A stretch of 64,000 nucleotides of DNA from positions 124,001 to 188,000 of the forward strand of contig NZ_AFPJ01000037.1 of the NCBI RefSeq assembly GCF_000220505.1, given 5' to 3'. The notes under the pieces are model-generated. The model was not told where the DNA came from and did not search any database. It saw only the letters and a list, made by a program, of their open reading frames with translations. This document shows positions 54,001 to 63,371 of this stretch, piece by piece (position 1 is the stretch's first letter; each line of letters begins with the position of its first letter). The DNA is from Microbulbifer agarilyticus S89 (lineage in GTDB: Bacteria; Pseudomonadota; Gammaproteobacteria; Pseudomonadales; Cellvibrionaceae). The position numbers and the translations under genes were made by a program.

Positions 54001-54223
54001 ACCCTCGCTCGACACCTGCGCGCTCAAAATCTTCCAGGCTCGCGAGGCGGACCTTGATTTCATTTTCACCCAAGCCGCGGGTTTGCAGTAGCTTAATTTC
54101 TGCATCGAGCGGCTGATTCAACGTGGAGTTAACCTTGATCTCACCGAGACCAAGCGCCAGAGCCCCATTGCCACCCAGTGCGCTGACCAGACCCACCGCA
54201 AGTGCCAGCTTTTGCACACGCAT
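51056..54223 (-). CDS. fimV: FimV/HubP-like polar peptidoglycan-binding protein
   Basis: A 1055-aa inner-membrane protein. The signal peptide (KLALAVGLVSALGGNGALA) and the FimV N-terminal domain with LGEIKVNSTLNQPLDAEI come first. A LysM domain follows near residues 222-285 (TLWEIARDS, LLKKGAVLRLP). Next is a coiled coil around 375-420, one membrane helix (WIGIGAGALLAALFGFVSW, near residue 500), and a long very acidic cytoplasmic region rich in LDLDN/DLGD repeats. A C-terminal TPR-like motif (LAQAYLDMGDKEGAREIL) completes it. Homologues organise the cell pole, type IV pili and twitching. Confidence 0.92.
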   Translation of the reverse strand: MRVQKLALAVGLVSALGGNGALALGLGEIKVNSTLNQPLDAEIKLLQTRGLGENEIKVRLASLEDFERAGVERGYSLDGIRFDVDYSSGQPMVRITSRSPIREPFLNFLVETRWPSGRLLREYTLLMDLPAFSTNTASQPVRAAERERQQVQRNTTPVQRSIQPTVERAPEPVTPAPAEQTAPVSAVEEAVEEQVQQPIFEEPAEEFIEPQTSTESGSRVYGPVEANKTLWEIARDSRESRDLSVQQTMLAIQRLNPEAFINNNINLLKKGAVLRLPTADEVRGVTRSEAVSQVATQNDAWRDRVADTDVTGAPLDARATVEETYESDTLEGRVSLAAPGDNESVLSGSGSGSSESDALEGELAVTEEELDKSRLEGAELEERIGELNEQIDTMERLVEVSNDELQAVQAAATETNDALEAEAETFESADIDGEALDIAGEESSAFADSEAEGTEVETTADVAPAAETDADANRNRVVVQTRSEPSLVDTLMENIQWIGIGAGALLAALFGFVSWRRRKEEEEAIRQVEAEMAAERALAEAPSESFEDDTLVAVEEFEANDSVDLDQLGEVETDDPVAEAEIHLSLGQYQEAEAKLLTGLKGAPGNVDARLMLLEVYAHQQDGNQFDDHYRQLLGYSDGPVADRAARLRETIAGIGLFAAPETDFSSESLEAAQLDDLGSDLDSFEASFDDLDEFSGNQSAAGSEAAAEGGERDDIDALDDLSLDLGGTDSEASATDDDFSLELDLGDDFAATESDPAAELDSLELDTAPDAQSSEQEFDLDLGALDLGGDDLDSGSGADLTVDSEEPAGASEDFALDELMNDGELDLDNLDLDNLDLDTSLESSPAASEPVAAEAATVAADSDDTGLDFDLDLTPIEGSDSASNDSAVGGDAAGEGAAGEGAGDDLGMSLEDDLGSLDLDSIDLGDLDLGDADLGGAADEPVAAAAETPAVATQAEDLDLDLAVMEEPVAAEKPAASAQSAEDLADLSFDLEGDLDSELNLLEGSDEVSTKLELAQAYLDMGDKEGAREILGEVVEESAGEHQQRAKEMLERMG

Positions 54224-54538
54224 AACCGATTCCCTTTATTTTTAGAATCACACCAGGACCTGATCATTTTTTACCCATAAAGACCGCTTCACAAAAAGCG
54301 TTACTTCACAGACATTTGTCAGGCCCGGCTTGTGCCAATTTTTTGCACAAAATTTATTCAACAAGAGCCGATGATCAGACACCAGACTCCACGCTTTGGC
54401 GACTATGCGCCCCCCGAAAAAGACTTAACCCTTCCGGATTTCCTCTCACACTTCCCCACAACACCCCCAAGTGGTGTGGATTCCTGAATGGCACAAAGTT
54501 AAGAAGAAACCTTCAGAAAGGCCGCTAAGTATTAAATA
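54224..54538. other. Intergenic region upstream of fimV, 315 bp
   Basis: No gene is visible. The region should carry the fimV promoter and the end of the asd-like transcript. A TTGTGC/GCACAA stem (54330-54350) with a T-rich loop is present. On the minus strand no T-rich terminator was found after the stop at 54539. Confidence 0.45.
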
Positions 54539-55543
54539 TCAATGGGTTTTTAGCAACAAGTGGACAATTTGTACACAGTTAATTGCGACGTCTTTACGCA
54601 AATTGTCGGATGCCGCACAAAATACAACCTGGCGCGGATTGATCAAACCCGTGCGCAGGCGCCCCAACAAGGTGCTCTCACTGCCGACCGCATCTTGTGC
54701 CGATGGGCGCTCGCGCATCTCCAGGCGCGCCCCATTGGCCAGCAATCCGCGCACCGTGGCCAGCTCCTGCTGCTCTTTCAGCTGCACGCTGATATTTGCC
54801 AGCTGCCCATGGAACACCGAGGCAGTATTGATCGATGCATCCAGAGCCACTTCATCTCCCAGCAAACGGCGCAAATCCAACACCAGCGCCAACTCACTGA
54901 AACCGTGGCCGCTTTCCAGCTGCGCTTCCGCAGAGCTCAGCATGTTGAAGGCAAGGCGCTGGCCACTGGCCTCATCCGCTTCCGGCTCCTGACCATTGAA
55001 CAGGCGCGCGGTCTGGGCCGCAGCCGCATCCACACTCGCCTTACCCAGGGCGGATACCGGCTGGTTCAACACCACCTCAACGGATTGCAGCTGGGACTTC
55101 AGCGGGAACAGCGCTTCCGCCAGCATGGCCGCGCCAGCGCCCGGCACCGCGATCACCTTACGGTCGTGTTCATCGCGATTGTTCAGTTCTGCGCTATTGA
55201 GCAACGGATGAATAAGCGCGACGCTTTCATCGCCGCGGGTAAGGCCCGCAGCATCCACCACCCAGGCGCCCGCCTGTTCAGCTTTTGCCAGCACTGCGGT
55301 TGCCGTGTCACCGCCGGTCAGCAGTAACACCACCTGCTGCGCAGAAAACGCGAAGTCTTTCAGCGGCGTCACTGGCACACTGCGGTTAGCAAACACTTGC
55401 GGGTCCACTTCCGACTCATCGTCGATCACCAGTTTGAGCTCGTCCGGGGTGACGGTTTTGCGCTCCTCCAGGATCTCCAGCAACGCATCAAACGGCGCGC
55501 TGCCAACACCAACGATCACCAGTTCCCGGGTGGACTCTGTCAT
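54539..55543 (-). CDS. Aspartate-semialdehyde dehydrogenase-like protein (Usg-type)
   Basis: A 334-aa paralogue of Asd with the same two-domain plan, but lacking key residues. The N-terminal motif is VGVGSAPFDALLEIL rather than the usual GxxGxVG. At the position of the active-site Cys it reads VPGAGAAML, with no Cys; the only two cysteines lie at the C-terminal end. It is thus likely a non-catalytic Usg-like protein, as found next to asd or truA in other gammaproteobacteria. The start at 55543 has AGG upstream; the 11-residue longer start has no RBS. It follows asd at about 180 nt, with a hairpin between. Confidence 0.82.
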   Translation of the reverse strand: MTESTRELVIVGVGSAPFDALLEILEERKTVTPDELKLVIDDESEVDPQVFANRSVPVTPLKDFAFSAQQVVLLLTGGDTATAVLAKAEQAGAWVVDAAGLTRGDESVALIHPLLNSAELNNRDEHDRKVIAVPGAGAAMLAEALFPLKSQLQSVEVVLNQPVSALGKASVDAAAAQTARLFNGQEPEADEASGQRLAFNMLSSAEAQLESGHGFSELALVLDLRRLLGDEVALDASINTASVFHGQLANISVQLKEQQELATVRGLLANGARLEMRERPSAQDAVGSESTLLGRLRTGLINPRQVVFCAASDNLRKDVAINCVQIVHLLLKTH

Positions 55544-55671
55544 ATCTGGGCCTATTTCGGTTTGCGAATTTTGCATTTGTGAAAAGCAACGACGGCTTTT
55601 CAGGCAGGTCGACCACTAAAGCAGCAGCCTGAAATTGCGGGGGATTATACTCACCGAGAGTCAGGGGGGAA

Positions 55672-55693
55672 GCCGCCCCGGGACCGGGGCGGC
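55672..55693 (-). terminator. GC-rich hairpin between asd and the asd-like gene
   Basis: GCCGCCCCG (55672-55680) and CGGGGCGGC (55685-55693) form a perfect 9-bp GC stem with a 4-nt loop, 29 nt after the asd stop. On the minus strand the tail is TTCCCCCC, not a T-run. Partial termination or mRNA stabilisation is plausible. Confidence 0.5.
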
Positions 55694-55722
55694 GAATAGA
55701 ACAAAAAATAGCCTGGTGTGGG

Positions 55723-56838
55723 TTACAGTTTGCCCATCAAAATAAGCAGCACCCGGCGCAGCGGCTCAGCTGCACCCCACAACAGCTGGTCGCCGACGGT
55801 AAATGCATTCAGGTATTCACCGCCCATGCTCAACTTGCGCAGACGCCCCACCGGGATATCCAACTTGCCGGTTACCGCAGTCGGTGTCAGCTCCTGCACT
55901 GTGACTTCGCGTTCGTTGGGCACCACTTTCACCCAGTCGTTGGCGCTACCAATCAACTGCTCGATTTCTGCCAGCGGCAGGTCTTTCTTCAGCTTCACGG
56001 TGAAGGCCTGGCTGTGACAACGCATCGCGCCGATACGGACACAGGTGCCATCGACCGGCACATCCTCACTGGAGCCAAGGATCTTGTTTGCCTCTACCTG
56101 CGCCTTCCACTCTTCGCGGCTCTGGCCGGATTCCATCGGGGTATCGATCCACGGCAACAGGCTACCGGCAAGCGGTGCGCCAAATTCGCTGGTGGGGAAT
56201 TCCGCACTGCGCATGTTTTCCGCCACCTTGCGATCAATTTCCAGGATTGCGCTCGCCGGATCAGCCAGCTCGCTGGCAACGCCATCGCGGATACTGCCCA
56301 TCTGGGAAATCAGCTCGCGCATATTCTTGGCGCCAGCGCCACTTGCGGCCTGATACGTCTGGGCCGTAACCCATTCGACCAATCCCTCACGGAACAGGCC
56401 GCCCAGTGCCATCAGCATCAGGCTCACGGTGCAGTTACCGCCAATAAAATTTTTCACACCGGATTCAATACCGCGGTCGATCACATCGCGGTTAACCGGA
56501 TCCAAAACGATGATCGCGTCATCGTCCATACGCAGGCTGGAGGCGGCGTCGATCCAGTAGCCATTCCAGCCGCGCGCACGCAATTTTGCAAATACTTCCT
56601 TGGTGTAGTCACCACCCTGACAGCTGACAACGGCATCCAACTCGGCCAGTGCGTCCAGGTCGTAGGCGTTCTTGAGGGGCGCAACGTCTTTGCCAATCTC
56701 CGGCGCTTTACCGCCAGCATTGGACGTAGAGAAAAATACTGGCTCTGCAATATGCGCGAAGTCATTCTCCTCCAGCATGCGTCCCATCAAAACGGAGCCG
56801 ACCATACCGCGCCAGCCTACGAATCCTACCTTGTTCAT
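55723..56838 (-). CDS. asd: Aspartate-semialdehyde dehydrogenase
   Basis: A 371-aa enzyme reducing aspartyl phosphate to aspartate semialdehyde, for lysine, methionine, threonine and diaminopimelate. The NADP motif is [17 protein letters not shown]. The active-site Cys is C136 in [12 protein letters not shown], and the later [13 protein letters not shown]-like block reads [15 protein letters not shown] with the catalytic His. The length matches the E. coli Asd (367). It lies 92 nt after leuB, the order known from Pseudomonas. Confidence 0.95.
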   Translation of the reverse strand: MNKVGFVGWRGMVGSVLMGRMLEENDFAHIAEPVFFSTSNAGGKAPEIGKDVAPLKNAYDLDALAELDAVVSCQGGDYTKEVFAKLRARGWNGYWIDAASSLRMDDDAIIVLDPVNRDVIDRGIESGVKNFIGGNCTVSLMLMALGGLFREGLVEWVTAQTYQAASGAGAKNMRELISQMGSIRDGVASELADPASAILEIDRKVAENMRSAEFPTSEFGAPLAGSLLPWIDTPMESGQSREEWKAQVEANKILGSSEDVPVDGTCVRIGAMRCHSQAFTVKLKKDLPLAEIEQLIGSANDWVKVVPNEREVTVQELTPTAVTGKLDIPVGRLRKLSMGGEYLNAFTVGDQLLWGAAEPLRRVLLILMGKL

Positions 56839-56930
56839 TTCATTACCTTGTTGCGTCTATTTCAGTTCAGGTTCCCAACGGCTTGCCGGATGGCAAACCG
56901 CTGGGTTGAGTCGGGGTGCACGTTGCAATA

Positions 56931-58004
56931 CTAGAAAGCGGCCACCACTGCTGCGCCCATTTCCGCGGTGGAGACTTTCTTACAACCTTCGGTATAGATA
57001 TCTCCGGTGCGCAGTCCTTGGTCCAAAACGTTACTGACCGCTGCTTCGATGGCGTCGGCCGCTTCGCCCATGTCCAGCGAGTAACGCAACATCATCGCCG
57101 CAGAAAGGATGGTCGCCAGCGGGTTGGCAATACCCTGGCCAGCGATATCTGGCGCGCTGCCATGACAGGGCTCATACAGGCCAAAGCCGGTTTCATTCAT
57201 TGACGCGGAAGGCAGCATGCCGATGGAACCGGTCAGCATGGCGGCGGCATCCGACAGAATGTCGCCAAACATGTTGCCGGTAACCATCACATCAAACTGC
57301 TTGGGCGCACGCACCAGCTGCATCGCGGCGTTGTCCACGTACATGTGGGACAGCTCCACATCCGGGTATTCCGGAGCCAGGCGATCCAGTACTTCCCGCC
57401 ACAGCACGGTAACTTCCAGCACATTCGCCTTGTCTACAGAACACAGCTTGCCCCCGCGCTTTTGCGCCGCCTCAAATGCGGTGCGTGCAATGCGCTCGAT
57501 CTCGGACTCTTTATACACATAGGTGTTAAAGCCCTGTTTTTCGCCGTTTTCCAGAGTCCGGATACCACGCGGCTCACCAAAATAAATTCCGCCGGTCAGC
57601 TCACGCACGATCAGGATATCGAGGCCGGAAACCACTTCCGGCTTCAGCGAGGAGGCCTCGGCCAGCTGTGGATACAGAATCGCAGGACGCAGGTTAGCGT
57701 ACAGGCCCAGGCCACTGCGAATCTTCAGCAGGCCTTTTTCTGGGCGAATGGCGCGATCCAGGGTGTCCCACTTGGGGCCACCTACCGCACCCAGCAGTAC
57801 CGCGTCGCATGCACCCGCTTTGGCCAGCTCGGCGTCGGTCAGCGGTTCGCCGTGGGCGTCGATCGATGCTCCGCCGATCAGACCCTCGCTGAACTCAAGA
57901 TTCAGTCCAAACTTTTTATCCGCAGTTTTCAGTACCGCAACCGCCTGCTCGATAATTTCCGGGCCGATTCCATCGCCCGGCAGAATCATTACTTTCTTGC
58001 TCAT
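56931..58004 (-). CDS. leuB: 3-isopropylmalate dehydrogenase
   Basis: A 357-aa NAD-dependent oxidative decarboxylase of leucine synthesis. It starts with [13 protein letters not shown]. Substrate and metal residues lie in [14 protein letters not shown], the [10 protein letters not shown] segment and [14 protein letters not shown]. The C-terminal NAD site is [18 protein letters not shown]. It follows leuD at 29 nt and ends the leuCDB run. Confidence 0.95.
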   Translation of the reverse strand: MSKKVMILPGDGIGPEIIEQAVAVLKTADKKFGLNLEFSEGLIGGASIDAHGEPLTDAELAKAGACDAVLLGAVGGPKWDTLDRAIRPEKGLLKIRSGLGLYANLRPAILYPQLAEASSLKPEVVSGLDILIVRELTGGIYFGEPRGIRTLENGEKQGFNTYVYKESEIERIARTAFEAAQKRGGKLCSVDKANVLEVTVLWREVLDRLAPEYPDVELSHMYVDNAAMQLVRAPKQFDVMVTGNMFGDILSDAAAMLTGSIGMLPSASMNETGFGLYEPCHGSAPDIAGQGIANPLATILSAAMMLRYSLDMGEAADAIEAAVSNVLDQGLRTGDIYTEGCKKVSTAEMGAAVVAAF

Positions 58005-58033
58005 CTAACTTCCTAAATTCTTACCAGGTCCGT

Positions 58034-58681
58034 TTACTTCACGGCGTCGAACAGCCACGGCGCCTGTTCACGGCGCTTGGCTTCATATGCGCGAATATCG
58101 TCCGCGTCTTCGAGCGTCAGGCCGATATCGTCGAGGCCATGCAGCAGGCAGTGCTTGCGGAAGGCATCCACTTCAAACGCGATGGTCTCACCGTTGGGCT
58201 TGACCACAACCTGCTCTTCCAGGTCCACGACCAGTGCGTAACCCTCTTCTGCGTACATTTCCGCAAACAGCTGATCAACAACTTCCTCCGCCACAACGAT
58301 CGGCAAGAGACCATTCTTGAAGCAGTTATTGAAGAAAATGTCGGCAAAGCTCGGCGCGATGATTGCGCGAAACCCATGATCGTCCAGTGCCCAGGGCGCG
58401 TGCTCACGACTCGAACCACAGCCGAAATTCTTGCGTGCCAGCAGCACCGAAGCGCCCTGATAACGCGGGTGGTTCAGCGGAAAGTCGGGATTGAGCGGTC
58501 GCTTGCTGTGATCCTGCCCCGGCTGACCTTCATCCAGGTAGCGCAGCTCATCAAACAGGTTCGGGCCAAAGCCAGAGCGCTTGATGGACTTCAGGAACTG
58601 TTTCGGAATAATTAAATCCGTATCCACGTTGGCACGGTCCATCGGAGCGGCCACGCCTTTGTGCTTGGTAAACGCCTTCAT
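58034..58681 (-). CDS. leuD: 3-isopropylmalate dehydratase small subunit
   Basis: A 215-aa subunit of isopropylmalate isomerase (aconitase superfamily swivel domain). Hallmarks are [17 protein letters not shown] and [20 protein letters not shown], the substrate-binding loop. It shares one base with the leuC stop (TAATG), so the two subunits are translationally coupled. Confidence 0.95.
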   Translation of the reverse strand: MKAFTKHKGVAAPMDRANVDTDLIIPKQFLKSIKRSGFGPNLFDELRYLDEGQPGQDHSKRPLNPDFPLNHPRYQGASVLLARKNFGCGSSREHAPWALDDHGFRAIIAPSFADIFFNNCFKNGLLPIVVAEEVVDQLFAEMYAEEGYALVVDLEEQVVVKPNGETIAFEVDAFRKHCLLHGLDDIGLTLEDADDIRAYEAKRREQAPWLFDAVK

Positions 58682-60126
58682 TACGCGACCTCCTGCATTT
58701 CACGTACATCGACAAAATGGCCGGCAATTGCCGCCGCCGCAGCCATGCTTGGGCTGACCAGATGGGTGCGGCCACCGTAACCCTGGCGACCTTCGAAGTT
58801 GCGGTTAGAGGTGGAGGCGCAGTGTTCGCCGGCACCCAATTTGTCCGCGTTCATCGCCAGGCACATGGAGCAGGACGGCTCGCGCCATTCGAAGCCCGCT
58901 TCGATAAAGACCTTGTCCAGGCCCTCTTTTTCCGCCTGTGCTTTTACCGACTGAGAGCCGGGGACCACCAAAACCTGCTTCACGCTCTCGGCTTTTTTGT
59001 GGCCTTTGGCCACCGCCGCAGCCGCGCGCAGGTCTTCGATGCGGGAGTTGGTACAGGAGCCGATAAACACGCGATCCAACTGGATATCGGTGATTTTCTG
59101 TCCCGCTTCCAGCCCCATGTATTCCAGCGCGCGTTCAATGCCCGCTTTTTTGGTGGCATCGCTTTCGTCTGCCGGGCTCGGTACCAATGCGCTGACCGGT
59201 ACCACCATTTCCGGGGAGGTACCCCAGCTTACCTGCGGTTCAATATCTTCTGCGTTCAGCTCTACCACCGCGTCAAAGTGCGCACCATCATCGGAATGCA
59301 GACGGCTCCAGTTGGCCACCGCCAGTTCCCACATCTCGCCTTTGGGCGCGTACGGCTTGCCCTTTACATATTCCAGCGTGATGTCATCCACCGCGACCAT
59401 ACCCGCACGCGCACCGGCTTCAATCGCCATGTTGCACACGGTCATACGGCCTTCCATGGACATAGAACGAATCGCGGAGCCGCCAAATTCAATCGCGTAG
59501 CCGGTGCCGCCTGCGGTGCCGATCTTGCCAATGATCGCCAGTACCACGTCTTTGGCGGTAACACCCGGACCGAGTTCACCGTCCACGCGCACCAGCATAT
59601 TCTTCATTTTTTTCTGGATCAGGCACTGGGTGGCCATCACATGCTCCACCTCAGAGGTGCCGATACCATGTGCCAGCGCACCGAGCGCACCGTGGGTAGA
59701 GGTATGAGAATCGCCACACACAACAGTCATCCCCGGCAGCGTCGCGCCAGTCTCAGGGCCGATCACATGCACAATGCCCTGGCCGGGATCATTAATGCCG
59801 AATTCAACGATGCCGAAATCTTCGCAGTTCTCATTCAGTGTCTTTACCTGAATGCGGGAAACTTCGTCGACAATGCCCTCGATACCGCCGGCGCGCTCTT
59901 CCGCATGAGAGGGCACATTGTGGTCTGGTGTTGCGACCACAGAATCGGTGCGCCAGGGCTTGCGACCGGCAAGGCGCAGGCCTTCAAATGCCTGGGGCGA
60001 GGTCACTTCGTGAATGAGGTGACGGTCGATATAGATCAGCGCAGTGCCGTCCTCACGACTTTTGACCAAATGGTCCTGCCAGAGTTTGTCATACAAGGTC
60101 TGTTTTTTATTTTGTGGGTGGCCCAT
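58681..60126 (-). CDS. leuC: 3-isopropylmalate dehydratase large subunit
   Basis: A 481-aa 4Fe-4S subunit that isomerises 2- to 3-isopropylmalate. The Fe-S cysteines are in [24 protein letters not shown] and CSMCLAMN. The start at 60126 has GGAGATGGGG just upstream and is preferred to the reading from 60186. The operon faces the LysR-type gene, and a promoter TTGATG-17-TAGACT is placed correctly for it. Confidence 0.95.
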   Translation of the reverse strand: MGHPQNKKQTLYDKLWQDHLVKSREDGTALIYIDRHLIHEVTSPQAFEGLRLAGRKPWRTDSVVATPDHNVPSHAEERAGGIEGIVDEVSRIQVKTLNENCEDFGIVEFGINDPGQGIVHVIGPETGATLPGMTVVCGDSHTSTHGALGALAHGIGTSEVEHVMATQCLIQKKMKNMLVRVDGELGPGVTAKDVVLAIIGKIGTAGGTGYAIEFGGSAIRSMSMEGRMTVCNMAIEAGARAGMVAVDDITLEYVKGKPYAPKGEMWELAVANWSRLHSDDGAHFDAVVELNAEDIEPQVSWGTSPEMVVPVSALVPSPADESDATKKAGIERALEYMGLEAGQKITDIQLDRVFIGSCTNSRIEDLRAAAAVAKGHKKAESVKQVLVVPGSQSVKAQAEKEGLDKVFIEAGFEWREPSCSMCLAMNADKLGAGEHCASTSNRNFEGRQGYGGRTHLVSPSMAAAAAIAGHFVDVREMQEVA

Positions 60127-60157
60127 AGCCCCATCTCCTCTATGGATAACATGCTCG

Positions 60158-60186
60158 AGTCTACGAGGGGCATTGAATAACATCAA
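60158..60186 (-). promoter_or_regulatory. Putative leuC promoter
   Basis: On the minus strand TTGATG (60181-60186) and TAGACT (60158-60163) are spaced by 17 nt. Transcription would start near 60151, about 25 nt before the leuC ATG. It overlaps the promoter of the divergent LysR gene. Confidence 0.5.
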
Positions 60187-60200
60187 TTTATATTTATTAT
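60173..60200 (+). promoter_or_regulatory. Putative LysR-gene promoter and AT-rich operator
   Basis: TTGAAT (60173-60178) and TATTAT (60195-60200) are spaced by 16 nt, close to the sigma-70 consensus. The segment also has inverted arms AATAA (60176-60180) and TTATT (60194-60198), so it could be a LysR operator. Its position implies a transcription start near 60207, which rules against the ATG at 60201 and supports the start at 60237. Confidence 0.5.
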
Positions 60201-60236
60201 ATGGCGCATTCGCTTTTGGAATACGGTGTGGACCTT

Positions 60237-61115
60237 ATGGAAATTCAGTGGCTCAGGGCCTTTCTTGCCATCTCCGAGCAGGGCTCGGTGTCCGAAGCGG
60301 CAGAGCATCTGCACCTGACGCAACCCGCGGTGAGCAAACGACTGGCCTCGCTGGAGCAGCAGCTCGGTTCGCCGCTGTTCGACCGCATCGGCCGCAAATT
60401 GCAGCTGACCAACGCCGGCCGCGCCCTGCTGCCGCGCGCGCGCCACATTCTCAACGAGGTCAGCGACGCCGAGCGCGAGCTGCGCAGCCTCGGGGAAACC
60501 ATCGGCGGTAGCCTGCGCATCGCCACCAGCCACCATGTCGGCCTGCATCACCTGCCGCCGGTACTGCGCGATTTCAGCAATCGTTACCCAGACGTGGCCT
60601 TGGACATTGATTTTGTCGACTCGGAGCAGGCCTATGAGGCCCTGATGGCCGGCGAGTATGAACTGGCGGTGGTGACCCTGGCGCTCAAGGACTACCCGAG
60701 CCTCAACGCACAAATTATCTGGCCCGACCCCTGCGTGGTGGTGGCCGCCCCCGACCACCCGCTGGCACAGATGCCGGAATTGGACCTACCGGCACTGGCT
60801 CAGTACCCGGCGATCCTGCCCGACATGAATACCTACACCGGGCGGCTCATCAAGCGCGAGTTCGATGCGCACGGGCTCAAACTCACCGCCAAGCTGGCGA
60901 CCAACTTTCTCGAAACCATCAAGATGATGGCCGGAGTCGGGCTCGGCTGGAGCGTACTGCCGAAAACCCTGCTGGACAGCAGCCTGGCGGAGCTGCCCAT
61001 GCCGCAGCTCACCATTCAGCGCAACCTGGGCATCATTTATCACCGCAACCGGACCCTGAGCAACGCTGCCAATGCATTGCAGCAGCTGCTGGTAAAAGAG
61101 GCCCGCGGGCTGTAA
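60237..61115 (+). CDS. LysR-family regulator divergent from leuC
   Basis: A 292-aa LysR-type regulator. The N-terminal winged helix is MEIQWLRAFLAISEQGSVSEAAEHL with LTQPAVSKRLASLEQQLG (in parts). The C-terminal ligand-binding domain has the usual ISTSHHVGLHHLPPVL-type opening, here IATSHHVGLHHLPPVL. The start at 60237 follows the predicted promoter and gives the canonical N terminus; the ATG at 60201 lies at the -10 region. Divergence from leuCDB with overlapping promoters suggests control of leucine synthesis and self-control. The effector is unknown. Confidence 0.9.
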   Translation: MEIQWLRAFLAISEQGSVSEAAEHLHLTQPAVSKRLASLEQQLGSPLFDRIGRKLQLTNAGRALLPRARHILNEVSDAERELRSLGETIGGSLRIATSHHVGLHHLPPVLRDFSNRYPDVALDIDFVDSEQAYEALMAGEYELAVVTLALKDYPSLNAQIIWPDPCVVVAAPDHPLAQMPELDLPALAQYPAILPDMNTYTGRLIKREFDAHGLKLTAKLATNFLETIKMMAGVGLGWSVLPKTLLDSSLAELPMPQLTIQRNLGIIYHRNRTLSNAANALQQLLVKEARGL

Positions 61116-61228
61116 ACGCCAAATAGCCCGCAAAACCGCGGCAAACTGCGAGGCACGATACTTGTTTCAGGGAAATTTCATAAAAACCCTGTAGAATCTG
61201 CCGCAGAATTCAACGGGAGCAACTAAAA

Positions 61229-61966
61229 ATGAAAAAAGTCACCCTGGCCCTGTGCGCCGCTCTGGCTTCTGCCGGCGCCAACGCCGATACCATCCTCGGT
61301 TTTGATGCCACTGCCGGCGCCTGGAAACCCTCTTACACCGGCGCAGTTGGTGTGGACAGCTACAACGTGGATGAGTTTTCCCTGGCGGAAGACAACGCCA
61401 CCTTCCTGCAGGTTGCCCTGGAACACCCGATCCCGGTGATTCCGAATATCCTGCTCGCACACAGCAAGATCGAAACCAGCGGCATGGCCATGCTGAGCGA
61501 AGATGTCACCTTTGCCGACGAGACCTTCACCGTTGGCTCGGACATTACCTCGGACATCAACCTGACCCACACCGATGCCACCCTGTACTACGAGATTCTC
61601 GATAACTGGGTGAACCTGGACCTGGGCCTGACCGCACGTCAGTACAGTGGCGAGCTGACCGTCGCCAGTGACATGCTGTCGGAAGAAATCGAACTGTCTG
61701 GCGTGCTGCCGATGGTCTACGGTGTTGCCCGCTTCGACCTGCCGTTTACCGGCTGGTCCATCATCGCCCAGGGCAACGGCACCAGCTACAAAGGCGACAG
61801 CCACACCGATATTACTGCCAAGGTGCGCTGGGACTTCGTGCCTGCCATCGACTTCGCGATCGAGGCCGGCTACCGCGTGATGAGCCTGGATGTGCAGGAA
61901 CTGGACGCCTTCCAAAGCGACCTGGAAATTAAAGGCCCTTACCTCGGCCTGAACCTGCACCTGTAA
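61229..61966 (+). CDS. TIGR04219-type outer membrane beta-barrel protein
   Basis: A 245-aa exported protein. The signal peptide is KKVTLALCAALASAGANA. The mature part is a series of alternating beta strands ending in LEIKGPYLGLNLHL, with a hydrophobic C-terminal residue but not the classical Phe. The opening TILGFDATAGAWKPSYTGAVG fits TIGR04219, a family of outer-membrane proteins in marine gammaproteobacteria. The start has GGGAG about 10 nt upstream. A strong terminator follows. Function unknown. Confidence 0.88.
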   Translation: MKKVTLALCAALASAGANADTILGFDATAGAWKPSYTGAVGVDSYNVDEFSLAEDNATFLQVALEHPIPVIPNILLAHSKIETSGMAMLSEDVTFADETFTVGSDITSDINLTHTDATLYYEILDNWVNLDLGLTARQYSGELTVASDMLSEEIELSGVLPMVYGVARFDLPFTGWSIIAQGNGTSYKGDSHTDITAKVRWDFVPAIDFAIEAGYRVMSLDVQELDAFQSDLEIKGPYLGLNLHL

Positions 61967-61998
61967 TTTCTGACAAACAGGTATTTACAAGCAGGCAC

Positions 61999-62038
61999 AA
62001 AAAAGGCGGAGCGCTGTTGGCGCTCCGCCTTTTTTATT
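61999..62038. terminator. Bidirectional rho-independent terminator
   Basis: A perfect 10-bp stem GGCGGAGCGC/GCGCTCCGCC with a 5-nt loop (62005-62029) has an A-run on its left and TTTTTTATT on its right. It lies between the convergent outer-membrane gene and aroC, and can serve both. Confidence 0.92.
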
Positions 62039-62080
62039 GACTGGTTTATTGGCTGATTTATTGACAGGATCTGCGTTTGA

Positions 62081-63181
62081 TCAGGCCGGCGCACCGGCCG
62101 GAATCGTTAGATCAAACGTTACATCGCCATTCTGGGCACGCTGGCGCATAACATGATCCACCAGCACCAGCGCCATCATCGCTTCCGCAATGGGCGTTGC
62201 GCGAATCCCCACACAGGGATCATGGCGACCTTTGGTGACTACTTCGATGGGGTTGCCGTTGATATCCAGGCTCTGGCCCGGAATGCGCAGACTGGAAGTC
62301 GGCTTCAGCGCAATGTGCGCGATCAGCTCCTGGCCACTGGAGATACCCCCCAGCACACCACCGGCATGATTGGATTGGAAACCGTCCTCGGTAATTTCGT
62401 CCCGATGCTCGGTACCCTTTTGCTCCACCGAGGCAAAACCAGCCCCGATCTCCACACCTTTAACGGCATTGATACTCATCAGCGCATGGGCCAGGTCCGC
62501 ATCCAGGCGATCAAAAATTGGCTCACCCAGGCCGGCCGGTACGCCGCTGGCATGGACCGAGATACGCGCACCTATGGAGTTACCCTCCTTGATCAGCGCC
62601 TGCATGTACTCTTCCATCTCCGGCACCTTGTCGGCATCCGGGCAGAAGAACGGGTTTTCATTCACTTGTGACCAGTCGAGCTTGTCCACCTTGATTGGCC
62701 CCAGCTGCGACAGGTAACCACGCACCTCAATACCGAACTGCTGCTTCAACCACTTTTTAGCGATCGCGCCCGCGGCCACGCGCATGGCAGTTTCACGCGC
62801 GGAAGAGCGGCCACCGCCGCGATAGTCGCGCAGGCCAAATTTAGCCCAGTAGGTGTAATCCGCATGGGCTGGGCGAATCTGCTCGGAGATATTTGCGTAA
62901 TCCTTGGAGCGCTGGTCGGTATTTTCGATCAGCAAGCCAATCGGCGTACCGGTGGTCTTGCCCTCGAACACGCCGGAGAGAATTTTTACCTGATCTGCTT
63001 CGCGGCGCTGGGTGGTGTAACGGGAGGTGCCGGGCTTGCGACGGTCCAGCTCCAGCTGAATTTCTTCGGCAGTAATTTCCAGTCCTGGAGGGCAGCCATC
63101 CACAATGCAGCCCAGCGCGGGGCCGTGGCTCTCGCCAAACGTGGTGACACAAAACAGCTTGCCAAATGTATTGCCCGACAT
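62081..63181 (-). CDS. aroC: Chorismate synthase
   Basis: A 366-aa FMN-dependent enzyme that makes chorismate from EPSP, the last step of the shikimate pathway. It starts [24 protein letters not shown] (in parts), with the GESHG motif. [19 protein letters not shown] and [16 protein letters not shown] are further hallmarks, and the FMN loop is intact. It follows prmB by about 150 nt, the usual gammaproteobacterial order (prmB-aroC). Confidence 0.96.
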   Translation of the reverse strand: MSGNTFGKLFCVTTFGESHGPALGCIVDGCPPGLEITAEEIQLELDRRKPGTSRYTTQRREADQVKILSGVFEGKTTGTPIGLLIENTDQRSKDYANISEQIRPAHADYTYWAKFGLRDYRGGGRSSARETAMRVAAGAIAKKWLKQQFGIEVRGYLSQLGPIKVDKLDWSQVNENPFFCPDADKVPEMEEYMQALIKEGNSIGARISVHASGVPAGLGEPIFDRLDADLAHALMSINAVKGVEIGAGFASVEQKGTEHRDEITEDGFQSNHAGGVLGGISSGQELIAHIALKPTSSLRIPGQSLDINGNPIEVVTKGRHDPCVGIRATPIAEAMMALVLVDHVMRQRAQNGDVTFDLTIPAGAPA

Positions 63182-63281
63182 ACCCGGAATTCCCTACCCC
63201 AGTGATTTATTCGATGAAAGACGCGCATTATAGAGGATTCTGTGACGGCGCGCTTTCCAGTAATGCATTTCAGCTGCGGGC

Positions 63282-63371
63282 GCCCTATTTCTCCATGCCC
63301 TATTTCTCCATGCCCTATTTCTCCATGCCCTATTTTGCCGCGCCCTCGTTTGCCGCGCCCTCTTCAAACAT
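63282..63371. repeat. 15-bp tandem repeat across the prmB stop codon
   Basis: Six tandem units of 15 bp start at 63282. Three are identical (GCCCTATTTCTCCAT, 63282-63326), one is a hybrid (63327-63341) and two are diverged (63342-63371). The last ones encode the C-terminal [10 protein letters not shown] of PrmB; the identical ones lie beyond its stop. The unit length is a multiple of three. Confidence 0.85.

Noticed and set aside
52337-54091. A 584-codon open frame on the plus strand opposite fimV
   Set aside because: It is a mirror of the repetitive, GC-rich fimV gene. It has no recognisable domain, and fimV has clear signal peptide, LysM, membrane and C-terminal motifs.
58717-60180. A 487-codon plus-strand open frame opposite leuC
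   Set aside because: It is an antisense shadow; leuC carries all Fe-S motifs. The product has no domain and an improbable Arg/His/Ala-rich composition.
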